From NCBI RefSeq assembly GCF_016427565.1, contig NZ_JAELXT010000024.1, positions 1 through 64,000 of the forward strand: a stretch of 64,000 nucleotides of DNA, read 5' to 3'. The notes below the pieces were generated by a model that had not been told where the DNA came from, ran no database searches, and saw only the letters and a list, made by a program, of their open reading frames with translations. Shown in pieces: positions 26,891 to 35,904 of the stretch (within the stretch, counting starts at the first letter, position 1; each line of letters starts with the position of its first letter). Both the position numbers and the translations under genes were made by a program. This DNA comes from Microvirga splendida (lineage in GTDB: Bacteria > Pseudomonadota > Alphaproteobacteria > Rhizobiales > Beijerinckiaceae).

Positions 26891-27730
26891 TGAACCCATA
26901 AAAGATCTTTTCTTTGCAGCGAGTTGATGATTCACCTCCCGATTCCGGGAGGATCTGATGCGCCGTCATGAGCTGACTGATCTCGAGTGGAAGATCATCG
27001 AGCCGCTGTTGCCCAACAAGCCGCGTGGCGTGCCGCGGGTGAACGACCGCCGGGTGCTCAACGGCATCCTTTGGCGCTTCCGCACCGGCTCGCCTTGGCG
27101 CGACATCCCCGAGCGGTATGGGCCCTCCACCACCTGCTACAATCGGTTCGTGCGATGGGGCGAAGCCGGCGTGTAGGACCGCATCCTGAATGCGGTCTCG
27201 GCCGCTTACGATGGTGACCTCATCATGATCGGCAGTTCCTGTGTCCGCGTCCACCAGCATGGCGCGAGCGGTAAAAAGGGGGTGGAGATGGTGGCATGGG
27301 ACGTTCCCGTGGCGGCCTGACTACCAAGATCCATGCCGTAGTGGATGCTGAAGGCCGCCCGATCCGGATTGCTCTGACACCCGGTCAGGTCCATGACGGC
27401 ACCGCAGCCGAGGAGCTTCTGACGAAGGTGAAGCCGGGCGCGACCCTGCTGGCCGACAAAGCTTACGACAGCAACGCCATTCGCGAGCAGGCCCAGGAGC
27501 AAGACGTCTGGGCCAACATCCCGCCCAAGAGCAACCGCAAGGGCTCGTTTGTCTTCAGCGCCTTTCTGTATCGCTACAGAAACCTCGTGGAGCGCTTCTT
27601 CAACAAGCTCAAACAGTTCCGCGGCATCGCAACGCGATACGACAAGAACCCGGGCAACTTCCTCGCTGCCATCAAGCTTGTATCAGCCCGGATCTGGCTG
27701 CGCAGTTATGAGTCCGCTGCCTAGTTGGTT
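26891..27730 (+). mobile_element. IS5-family (IS427-type) insertion sequence, decayed
   Basis: Contains a two-frame IS5/IS427-like transposase gene. The left end candidate TGAACCCATAA begins at 26891. I could not find a matching inverted copy at the right, so the right terminus (27725-27743) is either diverged or lost; the end given is approximate. The element sits directly against the 3' end of the uracil-glycosylase-like gene, whose stop is at 27741-27743. Confidence 0.6.
26958..27724 (+). pseudogene. IS5-family transposase, two-frame, with nonsense mutation
   Basis: First frame: RRHELTDLEWKIIEPLLPNK through NRFVRWGEAGV, then TAG at 27174-27176 where the family normally has Trp (GVWDR), followed in the same frame by DRILNAVSAAYDGDLIMIGS. 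The second frame starts around 27296 (GRSRGGLTTKIHAVVDAEGR, then KAYDSNAIR and the YRYRNLVERFFNKLKQFRGIA catalytic Glu region, in part). IS427-type elements normally join the two frames by slippage, and an A5G5 run at about 27273-27282 could do so here. The TAG, however, stops translation before that point, so the transposase is probably dead. DDE residues are in the second frame and partly in the first. Confidence 0.82.
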
Positions 27731-27740
27731 TGATGTGCGT

Positions 27741-28520
27741 TCAGCTCGCTGCACCCTCAACTCGCCTCATCATCTCTTCTTTCGCAGTGTCGATGAGGTC
27801 AGGATTTGTTTGCTGCGACAGTTGCTCTCGTCTCAATCGACCGAGGAAATATCCAATCCGCTCGTTGTTCGCTCCTGACGGATGGGGCATTCCAAAAAGC
27901 ACCTGGTCTTTGCTCAAGAGATGTTGTTGAACCAGCCACTGAACACCCTCCCTTGCTTTTGGCCCGCAGGGTACCCAAAGTGCTTGGGAGAGGGTCCGAG
28001 CTTCCTCGGCAAGACACTGAGCAAGGTACTTCCGCAAAACGGGTGTCCGGGTCATTAAAGGAGTGCCACGGTAGTTCTCACCGCTCCTGAACACAGGGTA
28101 GCGTAGTGCCGACGTGAAATGAGCCAGATGCGCGTGGCTGCCCCACAATGCACTGGAGCTTGCAATGCCGAGATGGCGGTGAAGCCCGATATGGTTGAGC
28201 ATTGCCACCAAGGCATTGCGCATTTGCCCTGAGAAGCTCGCGTGCACTTTGGCTGCCCTGAGTGCTGAGGCTTGGTCGGCTCCGACAAGGAGCTGCCTGC
28301 GTGTCTCGATGAGAGCCTCGGCAGCCTGGAAACCGCCCGGTGTGATGCCGACGATCACGATCTCGGCCTCCTGCTGGATGTGCTCGATCGGGGCGTAACT
28401 CACAGTTAGCGGCCCCTCCTGGTCCAGGATCAGGCGACCGTCCAACGTCACATCAGCCCGGATCTCATCCTCAGAGCAGGCTGTAATCATATCAGCGAAG
28501 CGATCAAGCAAAGTCGACAT
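27741..28520 (-). CDS. Uracil-DNA glycosylase-like protein
   Basis: A 259-aa protein with the two hallmark segments of the uracil-DNA glycosylase fold: IVGITPGGFQAAEAL near residue 57 (motif A) and GMPHPSGANNERI near residue 212 (motif B, HPSG). The middle holds SGQMRNALVAMLN and WGSHAHLAHFTSALRYPVF. It may remove uracil or another altered base, or bind nucleotides in a defence role; the specific subfamily was not recognised. It is the second gene of a pair: the stop of the small upstream gene is nine bases before its start and forms part of the GAGGAAG ribosome site. It lies among DUF262, SIR2-like and BREX genes, and an IS5 remnant abuts its 3' end. Confidence 0.72.
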   Translation of the reverse strand: MSTLLDRFADMITACSEDEIRADVTLDGRLILDQEGPLTVSYAPIEHIQQEAEIVIVGITPGGFQAAEALIETRRQLLVGADQASALRAAKVHASFSGQMRNALVAMLNHIGLHRHLGIASSSALWGSHAHLAHFTSALRYPVFRSGENYRGTPLMTRTPVLRKYLAQCLAEEARTLSQALWVPCGPKAREGVQWLVQQHLLSKDQVLFGMPHPSGANNERIGYFLGRLRREQLSQQTNPDLIDTAKEEMMRRVEGAAS

Positions 28521-28529
28521 CTCACTTCC

Positions 28530-28898
28530 TCACAGCAGGGATACAACCGAAAGGGCCTCGCCTGCCGAGCGAACGGTCACCCAATAGAGCGGCGCATCCT
28601 TGAACTCTGCAATGCGTTTAAGATTGCTGTTGCGTCCATACTTACCCGGAACCTGCCAAGGCATATTCAGGTTTGGCTCGAAGCCTTTCGAGGCAAGAGC
28701 TGATTTCAGCCGCTCGTCTTCCAAGAACCAGACTCGAACGCCGTTTTCTGTGACACGCTCGACAGCAAATGGAATTCCTGTCTCGGTTCGGTAGCAACAT
28801 AGATATTGAGTATGGTCTGGGAGATGCCGCCGGAAACGACCGCTCGCCTCAATAGCTTGCTCAACTTCTGTTCCGACTTTGCTTGGAGCCTTCATCAT
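28530..28898 (-). CDS. Small hypothetical protein paired with the glycosylase-like gene
   Basis: 122 aa, mixed alpha/beta, no signal or membrane segment. It includes a pattern HTQYLCCYRTETGIPFAVER and a basic patch PGKYGRNSNLKRIAEFK. No family recognised. Two Met codons begin the frame (ATGATG) behind AAGGTGG, so the start may be 28898 or 28895. Tight spacing to the glycosylase-like gene suggests they act together. The tail AGEALSVVSLL is hydrophobic. Confidence 0.62.
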   Translation of the reverse strand: MMKAPSKVGTEVEQAIEASGRFRRHLPDHTQYLCCYRTETGIPFAVERVTENGVRVWFLEDERLKSALASKGFEPNLNMPWQVPGKYGRNSNLKRIAEFKDAPLYWVTVRSAGEALSVVSLL

Positions 28899-28975
28899 TC
28901 CACCTTCGGCTATGGGACCACTACTTGTAGGAAAATGATCAGTTCTCCCTAGGGGCGTACTCTGATGCAGAGCCG

Positions 28976-30895
28976 CTAATTCCTCGCAGGAATATCATTC
29001 TTTTCGCGGCTTGCCGCCTGAGCAGCAGGAGCATTTGGCGGCAGTGAACAATCAGTTGGGCTGCTAATCAGAGGCTGCACCTCAATGATCATTCCTGGGA
29101 ATACCGGCGCATCGTAGATTGTGCTCGTTAGTCCTCGCGTCAGTGGGCGAGCAGAAACATCCGCATCCTCTCCCGTGATCTTATACGATTGGAGAACATC
29201 ACCAACGGTAGATCCATGGGCGACAGATAGGGCGTACTCATCCCAGCGACCCTGCCGGTCTGCGACACGCACAAGGACACGAGCAAGCCTTGATGTCAGC
29301 AGGTCGCCGACATTGATGCGCCCCTCAATGACGGGTGCCCAGATCCTTCCGTCGAAAACGCAAATCTCGATATGGTGCAACATTCTTGAGCCCGACGAGG
29401 AGTCCAGGAAGGTGCGAACGCCCGAAAGCTGCGCGATCAAGCAATAGGCAACGTCGTGCTCTTGCCCCTCCCCAGCGGAGAAGACGCCCATTGAGACCTT
29501 CTCGAAGCCTGCCTCCTCGATTGCGGCCAGAGCCTCACGTGTTGCCTCAGTGATAGCCGCAAGGCTGCGCTCATCAGAGTTCTCGGAATGCCGCCCCTCA
29601 CGGGCTCCAACGAGAAAGACGGGATGAGGCGAATCCTCAGTGCCCAGCCTAAACAGCCTGCCGCTCTGCGCCTGCGGGACAGAGAACCAGGCTTCGGGAT
29701 CATCATAGAGCTTTCTATTCTCTATGAAGAAGCGCCAGGCCATTTGGCCATAACCCGGCTCAATGCGGTCATCGATCCGGTCAAGGCCAACACTGAGGGC
29801 GACACATGCATGAGGCCGCGGCGCTGAAAGACCGGCGAAGCGGATGGTGACTTCGACCCTATCCTGGCATTCGCCCGCATGGTCACCCCGGGGCACCTCG
29901 AACGATAGTCGGGAGAGCATGGCACCGCTGGACTGTGCTGCGACCGGATTGTCCCTGGATACAGCGATCCTGCTCAGCGCCCCCGGAAGCTCTCGATGTG
30001 TATCACCGTAGACAACAGGCGTGATGCCGAGCCGGACCGCGAGGAACTCCGGATCGACTTTTTCCAAGTCAGCGCGGGAGAACAATGCATAGTGGACGGA
30101 GGGGCTTGGGCCCAGGGCAAATAGCGTCTCGGCGATCAAATTGACGAAGTAGCTCTCCGCCAGACCGCTTCCGACAAACAGAAGCGACCGCCGCCGGAAG
30201 ACCTCTGAAAACGCACGCCTGAACGCTGTGGCCGAATTGATCACCCCTTGATACTGTTGATGCCCGATCACGACTTCATCGAGCAGGGCTTCCAGCCTTG
30301 GGCAAGGCTGCCGAACGGATGCAGCAACTCCGGCCACGTGCCCCTGGATATACCACACAGTTAGGTCCTGGATGACGTCCAATCCTCTGATAACCTGAGC
30401 GCAATCCTGCGCGGATCGGCCCAGAACACGAAGAGGAAGAGCGCCCGGTTCGCGTTCATTGGCGACAGGGAGAATGTCGTCATAGTTTGTGGTGATAATT
30501 AACGGCCAAGAGCCTTTGACAAGGGAGGATGCCTGTTCGGGCAGTCCCTGCGTGCTACTCGAGGTGTCCCTCAATGCTGCAATGAGGATCTCGCGCCGCT
30601 CCGCCGCCGATTTGAGCCGGAGCCACGCCGCCGCACGGTCGGCCAAACGGTAAAGTGCCTCGGGGCTCGTATCACCTCCAACGACGCGTGCTTCAGCTCC
30701 ACACCGCCGGGCCACCTCCTCCACAAAATCGATCCAGCTCCGACAATAGGGCCGGCTTACCCCCGCTCCGACAAAGGGCACCAGACGGCCCGCCGCATGG
30801 GCTGCCCTCATTCCAGGAAGGGCGTCTTCGAGCGCGATTAGGTGCTCGCGGGCTTGAGGCCCTGGCGTGAGGTTAAACATCATATCAAAAGGCAA
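28976..30895 (-). CDS. SIR2-like multidomain protein, probable defence effector
   Basis: 639 aa. Residues about 35-290 form a SIR2-like NAD-binding domain: FVGAGVSRPY near 40, ITTNYDDILP near 138, IQGHVAGV where many relatives have H-G, and FVGSGLAESYF near 240. SIR2 domains in bacterial defence proteins usually degrade NAD after infection and so stop growth of the host cell. The second half is less clear: a segment around 428-490 (HPVFLVGAREG then MGVFSAGEGQEHDVAYCL) has a macro-domain- or SLOG-like alternation, and residues about 537-605 (VLVRVADRQGRWDEYALSV, then FPGMIIEVQPL) look like a beta-grasp, ubiquitin-like fold. These last two calls are inference. Start ATG 30895, alternative ATG 30880. 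It is near an ADP-ribosylglycohydrolase gene. Confidence 0.75.
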   Translation of the reverse strand: MPFDMMFNLTPGPQAREHLIALEDALPGMRAAHAAGRLVPFVGAGVSRPYCRSWIDFVEEVARRCGAEARVVGGDTSPEALYRLADRAAAWLRLKSAAERREILIAALRDTSSSTQGLPEQASSLVKGSWPLIITTNYDDILPVANEREPGALPLRVLGRSAQDCAQVIRGLDVIQDLTVWYIQGHVAGVAASVRQPCPRLEALLDEVVIGHQQYQGVINSATAFRRAFSEVFRRRSLLFVGSGLAESYFVNLIAETLFALGPSPSVHYALFSRADLEKVDPEFLAVRLGITPVVYGDTHRELPGALSRIAVSRDNPVAAQSSGAMLSRLSFEVPRGDHAGECQDRVEVTIRFAGLSAPRPHACVALSVGLDRIDDRIEPGYGQMAWRFFIENRKLYDDPEAWFSVPQAQSGRLFRLGTEDSPHPVFLVGAREGRHSENSDERSLAAITEATREALAAIEEAGFEKVSMGVFSAGEGQEHDVAYCLIAQLSGVRTFLDSSSGSRMLHHIEICVFDGRIWAPVIEGRINVGDLLTSRLARVLVRVADRQGRWDEYALSVAHGSTVGDVLQSYKITGEDADVSARPLTRGLTSTIYDAPVFPGMIIEVQPLISSPTDCSLPPNAPAAQAASREKNDIPARN

Positions 30896-31064
30896 TATGC
30901 GGGATGAGCGTGAATTGGCACACCGCGACCGAAGCTTGCCTGAAAGCCCCCGACCGTGCGGGCCCTTTCAGACTCTCTTCCCTGGATCCAGCCATAAGGT
31001 CAAGGTGGACGAGGCAGCGTTCAGGCAATAGCCTTGGTACTAGTCAGTGCTTGAGGGGCAGGCC

Positions 31065-31874
31065 ATGAAGACGATTAGGGAAGCGAAAGCGGGTGAGGCA
31101 CTTCTGCGCCTAGTGGGCCACAACAAGACGTACTTTGGGATCGTTATTGCGGGCAATGCCATCCGCGCCAAGATTGAGGGGGGGAACCCAGACGATGTAT
31201 GGCGCCGCCTCCACGACGAGGCTGCGCGAACGAACCCAAGCTACTTTGGGTTCTCAGGCGCAAAGGCGCGATTTCTGCGCATGTTCCCAGACGGCTTCTC
31301 CACGCCGGGCTATGGCCCGCATGAACGTGACTACAAGCTGAAGGCCAAGTCCAAACTTGATGCCACCTTGCCTCTTGAGGATGCCCTGTCCGCGTCAGGG
31401 CATGGAGAGTCAGCCCTTGCAGCATTCCGCGCGACTAACCTCCTCTCTCCCTTCGAGAGCACCCGCATGCAGGAGGCCTTGAGATCACGGGCGGCTGACG
31501 CATTCATCCAGGGCGCCGCCACCTTCGCCATAGGCGAGGTTGAGCGCGGCCTCAACGCTATGGAGGATGCCCTCAAGCCGTTCGACATCGCAAAATGGAC
31601 GGCAGTCACCTATCTACCGTTCCTGTGGCGTCCGGAAGCGCACATGTTCCTCAAGCCGGAGGTCACCAAAGACTTTGCGCAGCGCGTCGGCCACCGCTTC
31701 GCGGATCTCTATGCCGCTCCTTTGAACATCTCTATCTACCGCTCGCTTCTTGACCTTGTCGGTGAAACTGCTGAGTCAATTGCTGACTTTGGCCCAAGGG
31801 ACAATATCGACATTCAGAGCTTCATTTGGGTTGTCGGCAAATACACTACTGATGAGGTGCAGACTGTGGAGTAG
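31065..31874 (+). CDS. Hypothetical protein, 269 aa
   Basis: A soluble protein of 269 aa, no recognised family. ATG 31065 is preceded by GAGGGG at 31052-31057; a GTG six codons upstream is less likely. The N-terminal half contains KTYFGIVIAGNAIRAKIEGG and NPSYFGFSGAKARFLRMFPDGF, the latter reminiscent of a conserved nucleic-acid binding or nuclease-associated pattern, but this could not be tied to a family. The C-terminal half is helical. It is divergent from the SIR2-like gene and convergent with the second DUF262 gene, so it is probably a single-gene cassette of the island. Confidence 0.65.
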   Translation: MKTIREAKAGEALLRLVGHNKTYFGIVIAGNAIRAKIEGGNPDDVWRRLHDEAARTNPSYFGFSGAKARFLRMFPDGFSTPGYGPHERDYKLKAKSKLDATLPLEDALSASGHGESALAAFRATNLLSPFESTRMQEALRSRAADAFIQGAATFAIGEVERGLNAMEDALKPFDIAKWTAVTYLPFLWRPEAHMFLKPEVTKDFAQRVGHRFADLYAAPLNISIYRSLLDLVGETAESIADFGPRDNIDIQSFIWVVGKYTTDEVQTVE

Positions 31875-31955
31875 AGAACTTCCGAGTTAAGATAGCCCTC
31901 TGCCCTCGACAGTATTCCGACCGACAGCAGCTCCTGCATAGGCCGGCGTCCTGCC

Positions 31956-33824
31956 TTATTCCGCTGCATCGAGCACAGTCTGTAAGCGGGCGTCTGCCTC
32001 ACCTTCGATGACGTCCCCTGTAGGCTCATCGCCCGCATCACCCCTATAGACCTCTTGGCCCATGGTTTCCTGGATCATCGCCAGAAGCCGTTCGCGACGC
32101 ACCATGTAAAATCTATCGAACTGGTCCGACCGGAGAAGCTTCGGATCGATTGCGTGCGTTTCAAGATGACTGTCAAGGACGGCGTCGGTGATCGCACCCG
32201 CTCTGCGGAGATCCCCAAGGTAATACGAGGGGGCGGACCCTCCAACAATCCTGTTTGTCTTAGCCGATAAGGGTGTCTTGTTGACGACAGTATCGTAACG
32301 GCTACGTGGGATCCCGTTCTTTTCGCACCAGGCGCGTGGGAAGATATGGTGAATATCTACCGCCTCATCGAAGTACACGGTGTCATCGAAGCTCTGGCCG
32401 GAGCGAAAGTCCCTGGCGCCCTCACGCATCAACAAGGCGTGCAGTCCCTTGTAGGCCGCGGATAGGCGCGAGGTCATCGTGTCGAGCCGGTCTGCGCGGA
32501 AGACCGCGTCACGAACGCTCGTTGGTTCCGGTCCATCCTCAAGCCATGCCGGAACCTCCCAGAGGTCCTTTGCAAAACGCGTCTCCACAGCGGAACCATA
32601 GAGTTCCCCAAACACGCCGCACCAATACCAACGCGCCAATCTACGACGCACCACATCCTGCTCCCACGCATCGCCAATTTCGGCAAGGATCGCAGCGAGC
32701 GGGATCAGCTGGGTGTGGTAAGGAACGTCTTTGTGCCAATAGATCTTTTGGGCGCGCAGGAAGCGTGCGACGCGCTCGAACCCGGCTTCAACCTTGGGTG
32801 CCAGGGTCTGGTAAGCATCGAGCGGCAGCGCGAGCAACGTATCACGGGTGCACATGACCGGCGGCGGATCACCTTCCCCCGTTCGAGCGAGGTGGGCCCG
32901 ACGTCGCCCAGCTGTGTGCAATAAGGCAACAGCTTGGAGCAGCTCCGTAGGCTGGAGCCGGCTTAAGACATTGTAGCGGGCCAGACGCTGGTGCCGGCCT
33001 GGCTCTTTGCCCGTGCCGAACCAATCCTGCCGCAGATCAAACTCGTCCGTCGCATAGATAGCTGTCAGAAGTTCAAAGGCGTCGAGTTTCTTGCCACCTG
33101 TGTTGACTTTCTCGAACACGAGGCACACCGCCTCGCGGCTTGTGCCCCTCCCCAGCTCAATTACAGGCATCTGGTACTGTTTAAATGCCGCAATCACCTC
33201 ATTCTGGAACCGGAACCACAGCTGGCTTTTTTCTGGGTCGTAGTTCCAGAACTTGAAGAACTCCATCTGCCATTGGTCCGGGTCAAACAGGTGGTTGACC
33301 GGGAACATTAGGTGCTTGAACTCGTGCTCTGGCACGGAGAGGTCCCGTATGATCTCCCGGCCGAAGTGTCGGGTTTCGATCCGGCTTTCTGGGAGCCCAA
33401 CAAAGGCATCCATGCGGTCGCGCCCCGGCGTTAGGGCGGCTTGCATGTCAATGTAGTACCAACGGTCGATCCGTTGTTTCTTAGCGTTAATGGTCCGAAC
33501 CACCTCACGCCTCATTGTTGCCTGGTACAGGGAGGTGATCCGCTGTTGCCCGTCCAGCAAGAGAGCTTCGGGATCGCGGTGTGCGCTCGCTTCTGGTGCT
33601 CCCTCCACTGTTCGCGGCTTGAACCGGACCTCTCCCCCCGTTTGCAGCGTCATGAGGGCTCCTACGGGGAAAGATCGGGAAATCGAAGCCAAGAGGCTGC
33701 GGATTCCCTCGTCGTCCCAAACCCAGCCGCGTTGGAAATCCGGCAATTGGATCAGGCCGTCACGAGCCTTACGCAACAGCTCATCAAGCGGCTTCTTCGT
33801 ACTATCAAATTCTACCCTGTTCAT
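31956..33824 (-). CDS. DUF262 protein with HNH nuclease domain
   Basis: 622 aa. N-terminal DUF262: QLPDFQRGWVWDDEGIRSLL and LLLDGQQRITSLYQ near residue 90. C-terminal HNH-like part: VDIHHIFPRAWCEKNGIP near 491 followed by VVNKTPLSAKTNR. It is a second GmrSD-like protein, clearly different from the one at 24827-26605 in both sequence and domain spacing. Members of this family restrict phages with modified DNA; the target here is unknown. ATG 33824 with the family start MNRVEFDSTKKPLDELL. It is transcribed alone. Confidence 0.87.
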   Translation of the reverse strand: MNRVEFDSTKKPLDELLRKARDGLIQLPDFQRGWVWDDEGIRSLLASISRSFPVGALMTLQTGGEVRFKPRTVEGAPEASAHRDPEALLLDGQQRITSLYQATMRREVVRTINAKKQRIDRWYYIDMQAALTPGRDRMDAFVGLPESRIETRHFGREIIRDLSVPEHEFKHLMFPVNHLFDPDQWQMEFFKFWNYDPEKSQLWFRFQNEVIAAFKQYQMPVIELGRGTSREAVCLVFEKVNTGGKKLDAFELLTAIYATDEFDLRQDWFGTGKEPGRHQRLARYNVLSRLQPTELLQAVALLHTAGRRRAHLARTGEGDPPPVMCTRDTLLALPLDAYQTLAPKVEAGFERVARFLRAQKIYWHKDVPYHTQLIPLAAILAEIGDAWEQDVVRRRLARWYWCGVFGELYGSAVETRFAKDLWEVPAWLEDGPEPTSVRDAVFRADRLDTMTSRLSAAYKGLHALLMREGARDFRSGQSFDDTVYFDEAVDIHHIFPRAWCEKNGIPRSRYDTVVNKTPLSAKTNRIVGGSAPSYYLGDLRRAGAITDAVLDSHLETHAIDPKLLRSDQFDRFYMVRRERLLAMIQETMGQEVYRGDAGDEPTGDVIEGEADARLQTVLDAAE

Positions 33825-34141
33825 GCCCTTACTCGGTTTCGTTATTCTGCGCCGATGACGCGGCGATAAATATGAGCCATTCTCGAAATTTTATGTTTCC
33901 GGAGTATATACTGGTTGGGCAGATACTTTCCACAGGGACTAAACCCGGCTGCAGTGGCACCATCTCGTCGGCCAAGAGTAACCTGTACTGCGAGATCCCA
34001 CGAGGTTTCCGAACGAGACATGCAGAAGTGTCATCGGTGAGCGGGAAACAGGAGCGGCGGAGGCATGAGGATTTGAGCATCCTCTAGCCTTAGCGGCGAA
34101 TGACCCGGTACGGCAGGACACACCAATCCCTTCACGCTGAA
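33825..34141. other. Intergenic region, promoter of the DUF262 gene expected
   Basis: 317 bases between the second DUF262 gene and the ADP-ribosylglycohydrolase gene, both on the minus strand. It is more AT-rich at 33845-33910 and should hold the promoter of the DUF262 gene. No repeat, RNA or terminator was recognised. Confidence 0.4.
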
Positions 34142-35128
34142 TTACCGGTCAGTCGACGCTCGCAAGAGATCTAATGCAGTTTGTTCTATTCTCGCCCGCC
34201 AAGCCAACGGCCTGAGCCACTGGTCGGGTATTGAGGAGGCCCCATACAGCGCCCCTGCCAATTGGCCCGTCACGGCCCCGACCGTATCAGCATCGTCAGC
34301 CAAGTTGACCGCGAGCACCAGTGCCTCTTCAAAGCTGTTCGTTTGGTCGACACACCAGAGGGCGGCCTCTAATGTCGATGCAACGTAACCGGACGAACTA
34401 ACGTTGTCCCGGGATTTCGCCTTCCATTCACCCGCGGCAATGGATCTGATGACTCCATGCCCCTTCCATGGCCGCCGCTGGAGTACATTCTTGGTACCCG
34501 TCTCAATGGCTTCGCGCAGCAACAGAGTAAAGAGCGCGCACGCTTCGATAGCCACTGGCGCGCCATGAGTGGTCCTGCTCTGCTCACGGGCATACCCGAC
34601 AGCGAGCTGTGCATCCTGCAAGGCATAAATCGCAACTGGTGCAATCCGCATGAGGGAGCCATTTCCGGCGGATCGCTCATGAATCGGACCAGCATACGGG
34701 TTTCCAGTTTTGATAAAGCGTTCCAGGGACTCGCGCGTGATATTTCCGATGTCGAAGCATTCACCGGTACAAGAGTACTCGCCGTGCTCCCACCACCGGA
34801 CGAAGCGCGCCATCAGATCGGCTGCATCAAACTTTCCACACGTGATCAAGCTGTCGGCCAGTGCGAGCGCCATGGCCGTATCATCAGTCCAAATTCCCGG
34901 TTTGAGCCGAAACGGCCCTCCTCCCGTCATCTCTGTATGATGGGGTCTGGTATCCCGATCTGAGAACTCAAGTGTCGTGCCAAGGGCATCACCAACGGCA
35001 AGTCCCAGGAGCGATCCAACTGCGCGATCCACCAATGACCCTGCCTCATAGGCGCGCCGTCGGCTGCCTTTTGGATCCCCAATTGACTGAATTGGATAGA
35101 GTGCAACACCGCTGCCTTCTTGATTCAT
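34142..35128 (-). CDS. ADP-ribosylglycohydrolase family protein
   Basis: Removes ADP-ribose from proteins or nucleic acids. The 328-aa protein has the DraG/ARH-type metal motifs: GLAVGDALGTTLEF, WTDDTAMALALADSL near residue 81, and LADDADTVGAVTGQLAGALYG near 279, plus GNGSLMRIAPVA. All metal-binding Asp and Thr residues expected in these motifs are present. ATG 35128 is preceded by GGAGAG; the frame is open for 39 codons upstream but without a ribosome site. Located near the SIR2-like gene, so it may reverse or tune an NAD-linked modification used by the island; this link is inference. Confidence 0.9.
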   Translation of the reverse strand: MNQEGSGVALYPIQSIGDPKGSRRRAYEAGSLVDRAVGSLLGLAVGDALGTTLEFSDRDTRPHHTEMTGGGPFRLKPGIWTDDTAMALALADSLITCGKFDAADLMARFVRWWEHGEYSCTGECFDIGNITRESLERFIKTGNPYAGPIHERSAGNGSLMRIAPVAIYALQDAQLAVGYAREQSRTTHGAPVAIEACALFTLLLREAIETGTKNVLQRRPWKGHGVIRSIAAGEWKAKSRDNVSSSGYVASTLEAALWCVDQTNSFEEALVLAVNLADDADTVGAVTGQLAGALYGASSIPDQWLRPLAWRARIEQTALDLLRASTDR

Positions 35129-35257
35129 GAGACTCTCCGGTCGATGAGCAACCCTAGCCCGCTTTAAGTTAGAATTCATGCTCCAATTGAATCTTGAATG
35201 GGACGTTTGGAGGGACCAGAGAATCCATGATGGAGCTTGTTTCAAAGCGAGGAGCCT

Positions 35258-35881
35258 ATGACTTCACCAGCTACGACTGAGCCCCTCTACACCTACCGCC
35301 TGATGGCCTACCTGAAATGGGGAGGACCGGAGCGGCAACTTCCCGAAGACGAGCCCAATCTTCCCCGGGATCTCGTTGCATGCGCCGCTTCGTGGCGGAC
35401 GATGGCCAAGGAGAACCACTTCGACGCTGGCGAAATGGCTCGGATCTGCTCTGTGGTCGCAAGCCACCTTGAGATTCTTTTTGTCCCATCCAACCTCAAG
35501 GAAGAGATTTCACTGGCACCCGTCGAGGAGCACCACATCAGAACGTTCGAGGTAGTGGCGGTTAATTTCAGCCGGGGACCGATTCCGTGGATCTGCGTAA
35601 AAGCTTTCTTTGAACTGGGCTTTACCGAAGAAGTCCCGCTGGACGGCATCGGTGAATGGCAGGATGCGAACGACTTCCTCGATTGGGCCCTAGCCTTCCG
35701 CTACACGTTCGATGATCCAGAGGAAGATTGGTGTGTCATGGCTGATCGGCGCCATGATGGCATTGAAATCTTTGGTCCTCTCGCACCAGATGACCCGGGT
35801 CTCACCTATGCCGAAAAGATCGGAGACTTGCTCAGGGATGTGCTGGGTGAGGATGATCCGCTGTCGGAGCACTCAAGCTAA
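35258..35881 (+). CDS. Hypothetical protein, acidic
   Basis: 207 aa, acidic, soluble. ATG 35258 follows GAGGAG at good spacing; a TTG seven codons upstream is also open. Contains the segments EMARICSVVASHLEILFVPSN in part and VAVNFSRGPIPWICVKAFFELG, and a very acidic C-terminus. No family recognised. Divergent from the ADP-ribosylglycohydrolase gene, whose leader is adjacent. Confidence 0.62.
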   Translation: MTSPATTEPLYTYRLMAYLKWGGPERQLPEDEPNLPRDLVACAASWRTMAKENHFDAGEMARICSVVASHLEILFVPSNLKEEISLAPVEEHHIRTFEVVAVNFSRGPIPWICVKAFFELGFTEEVPLDGIGEWQDANDFLDWALAFRYTFDDPEEDWCVMADRRHDGIEIFGPLAPDDPGLTYAEKIGDLLRDVLGEDDPLSEHSS

Positions 35882-35904
35882 GTCTGGTCCTGCGCAGCCT
35901 AAAC

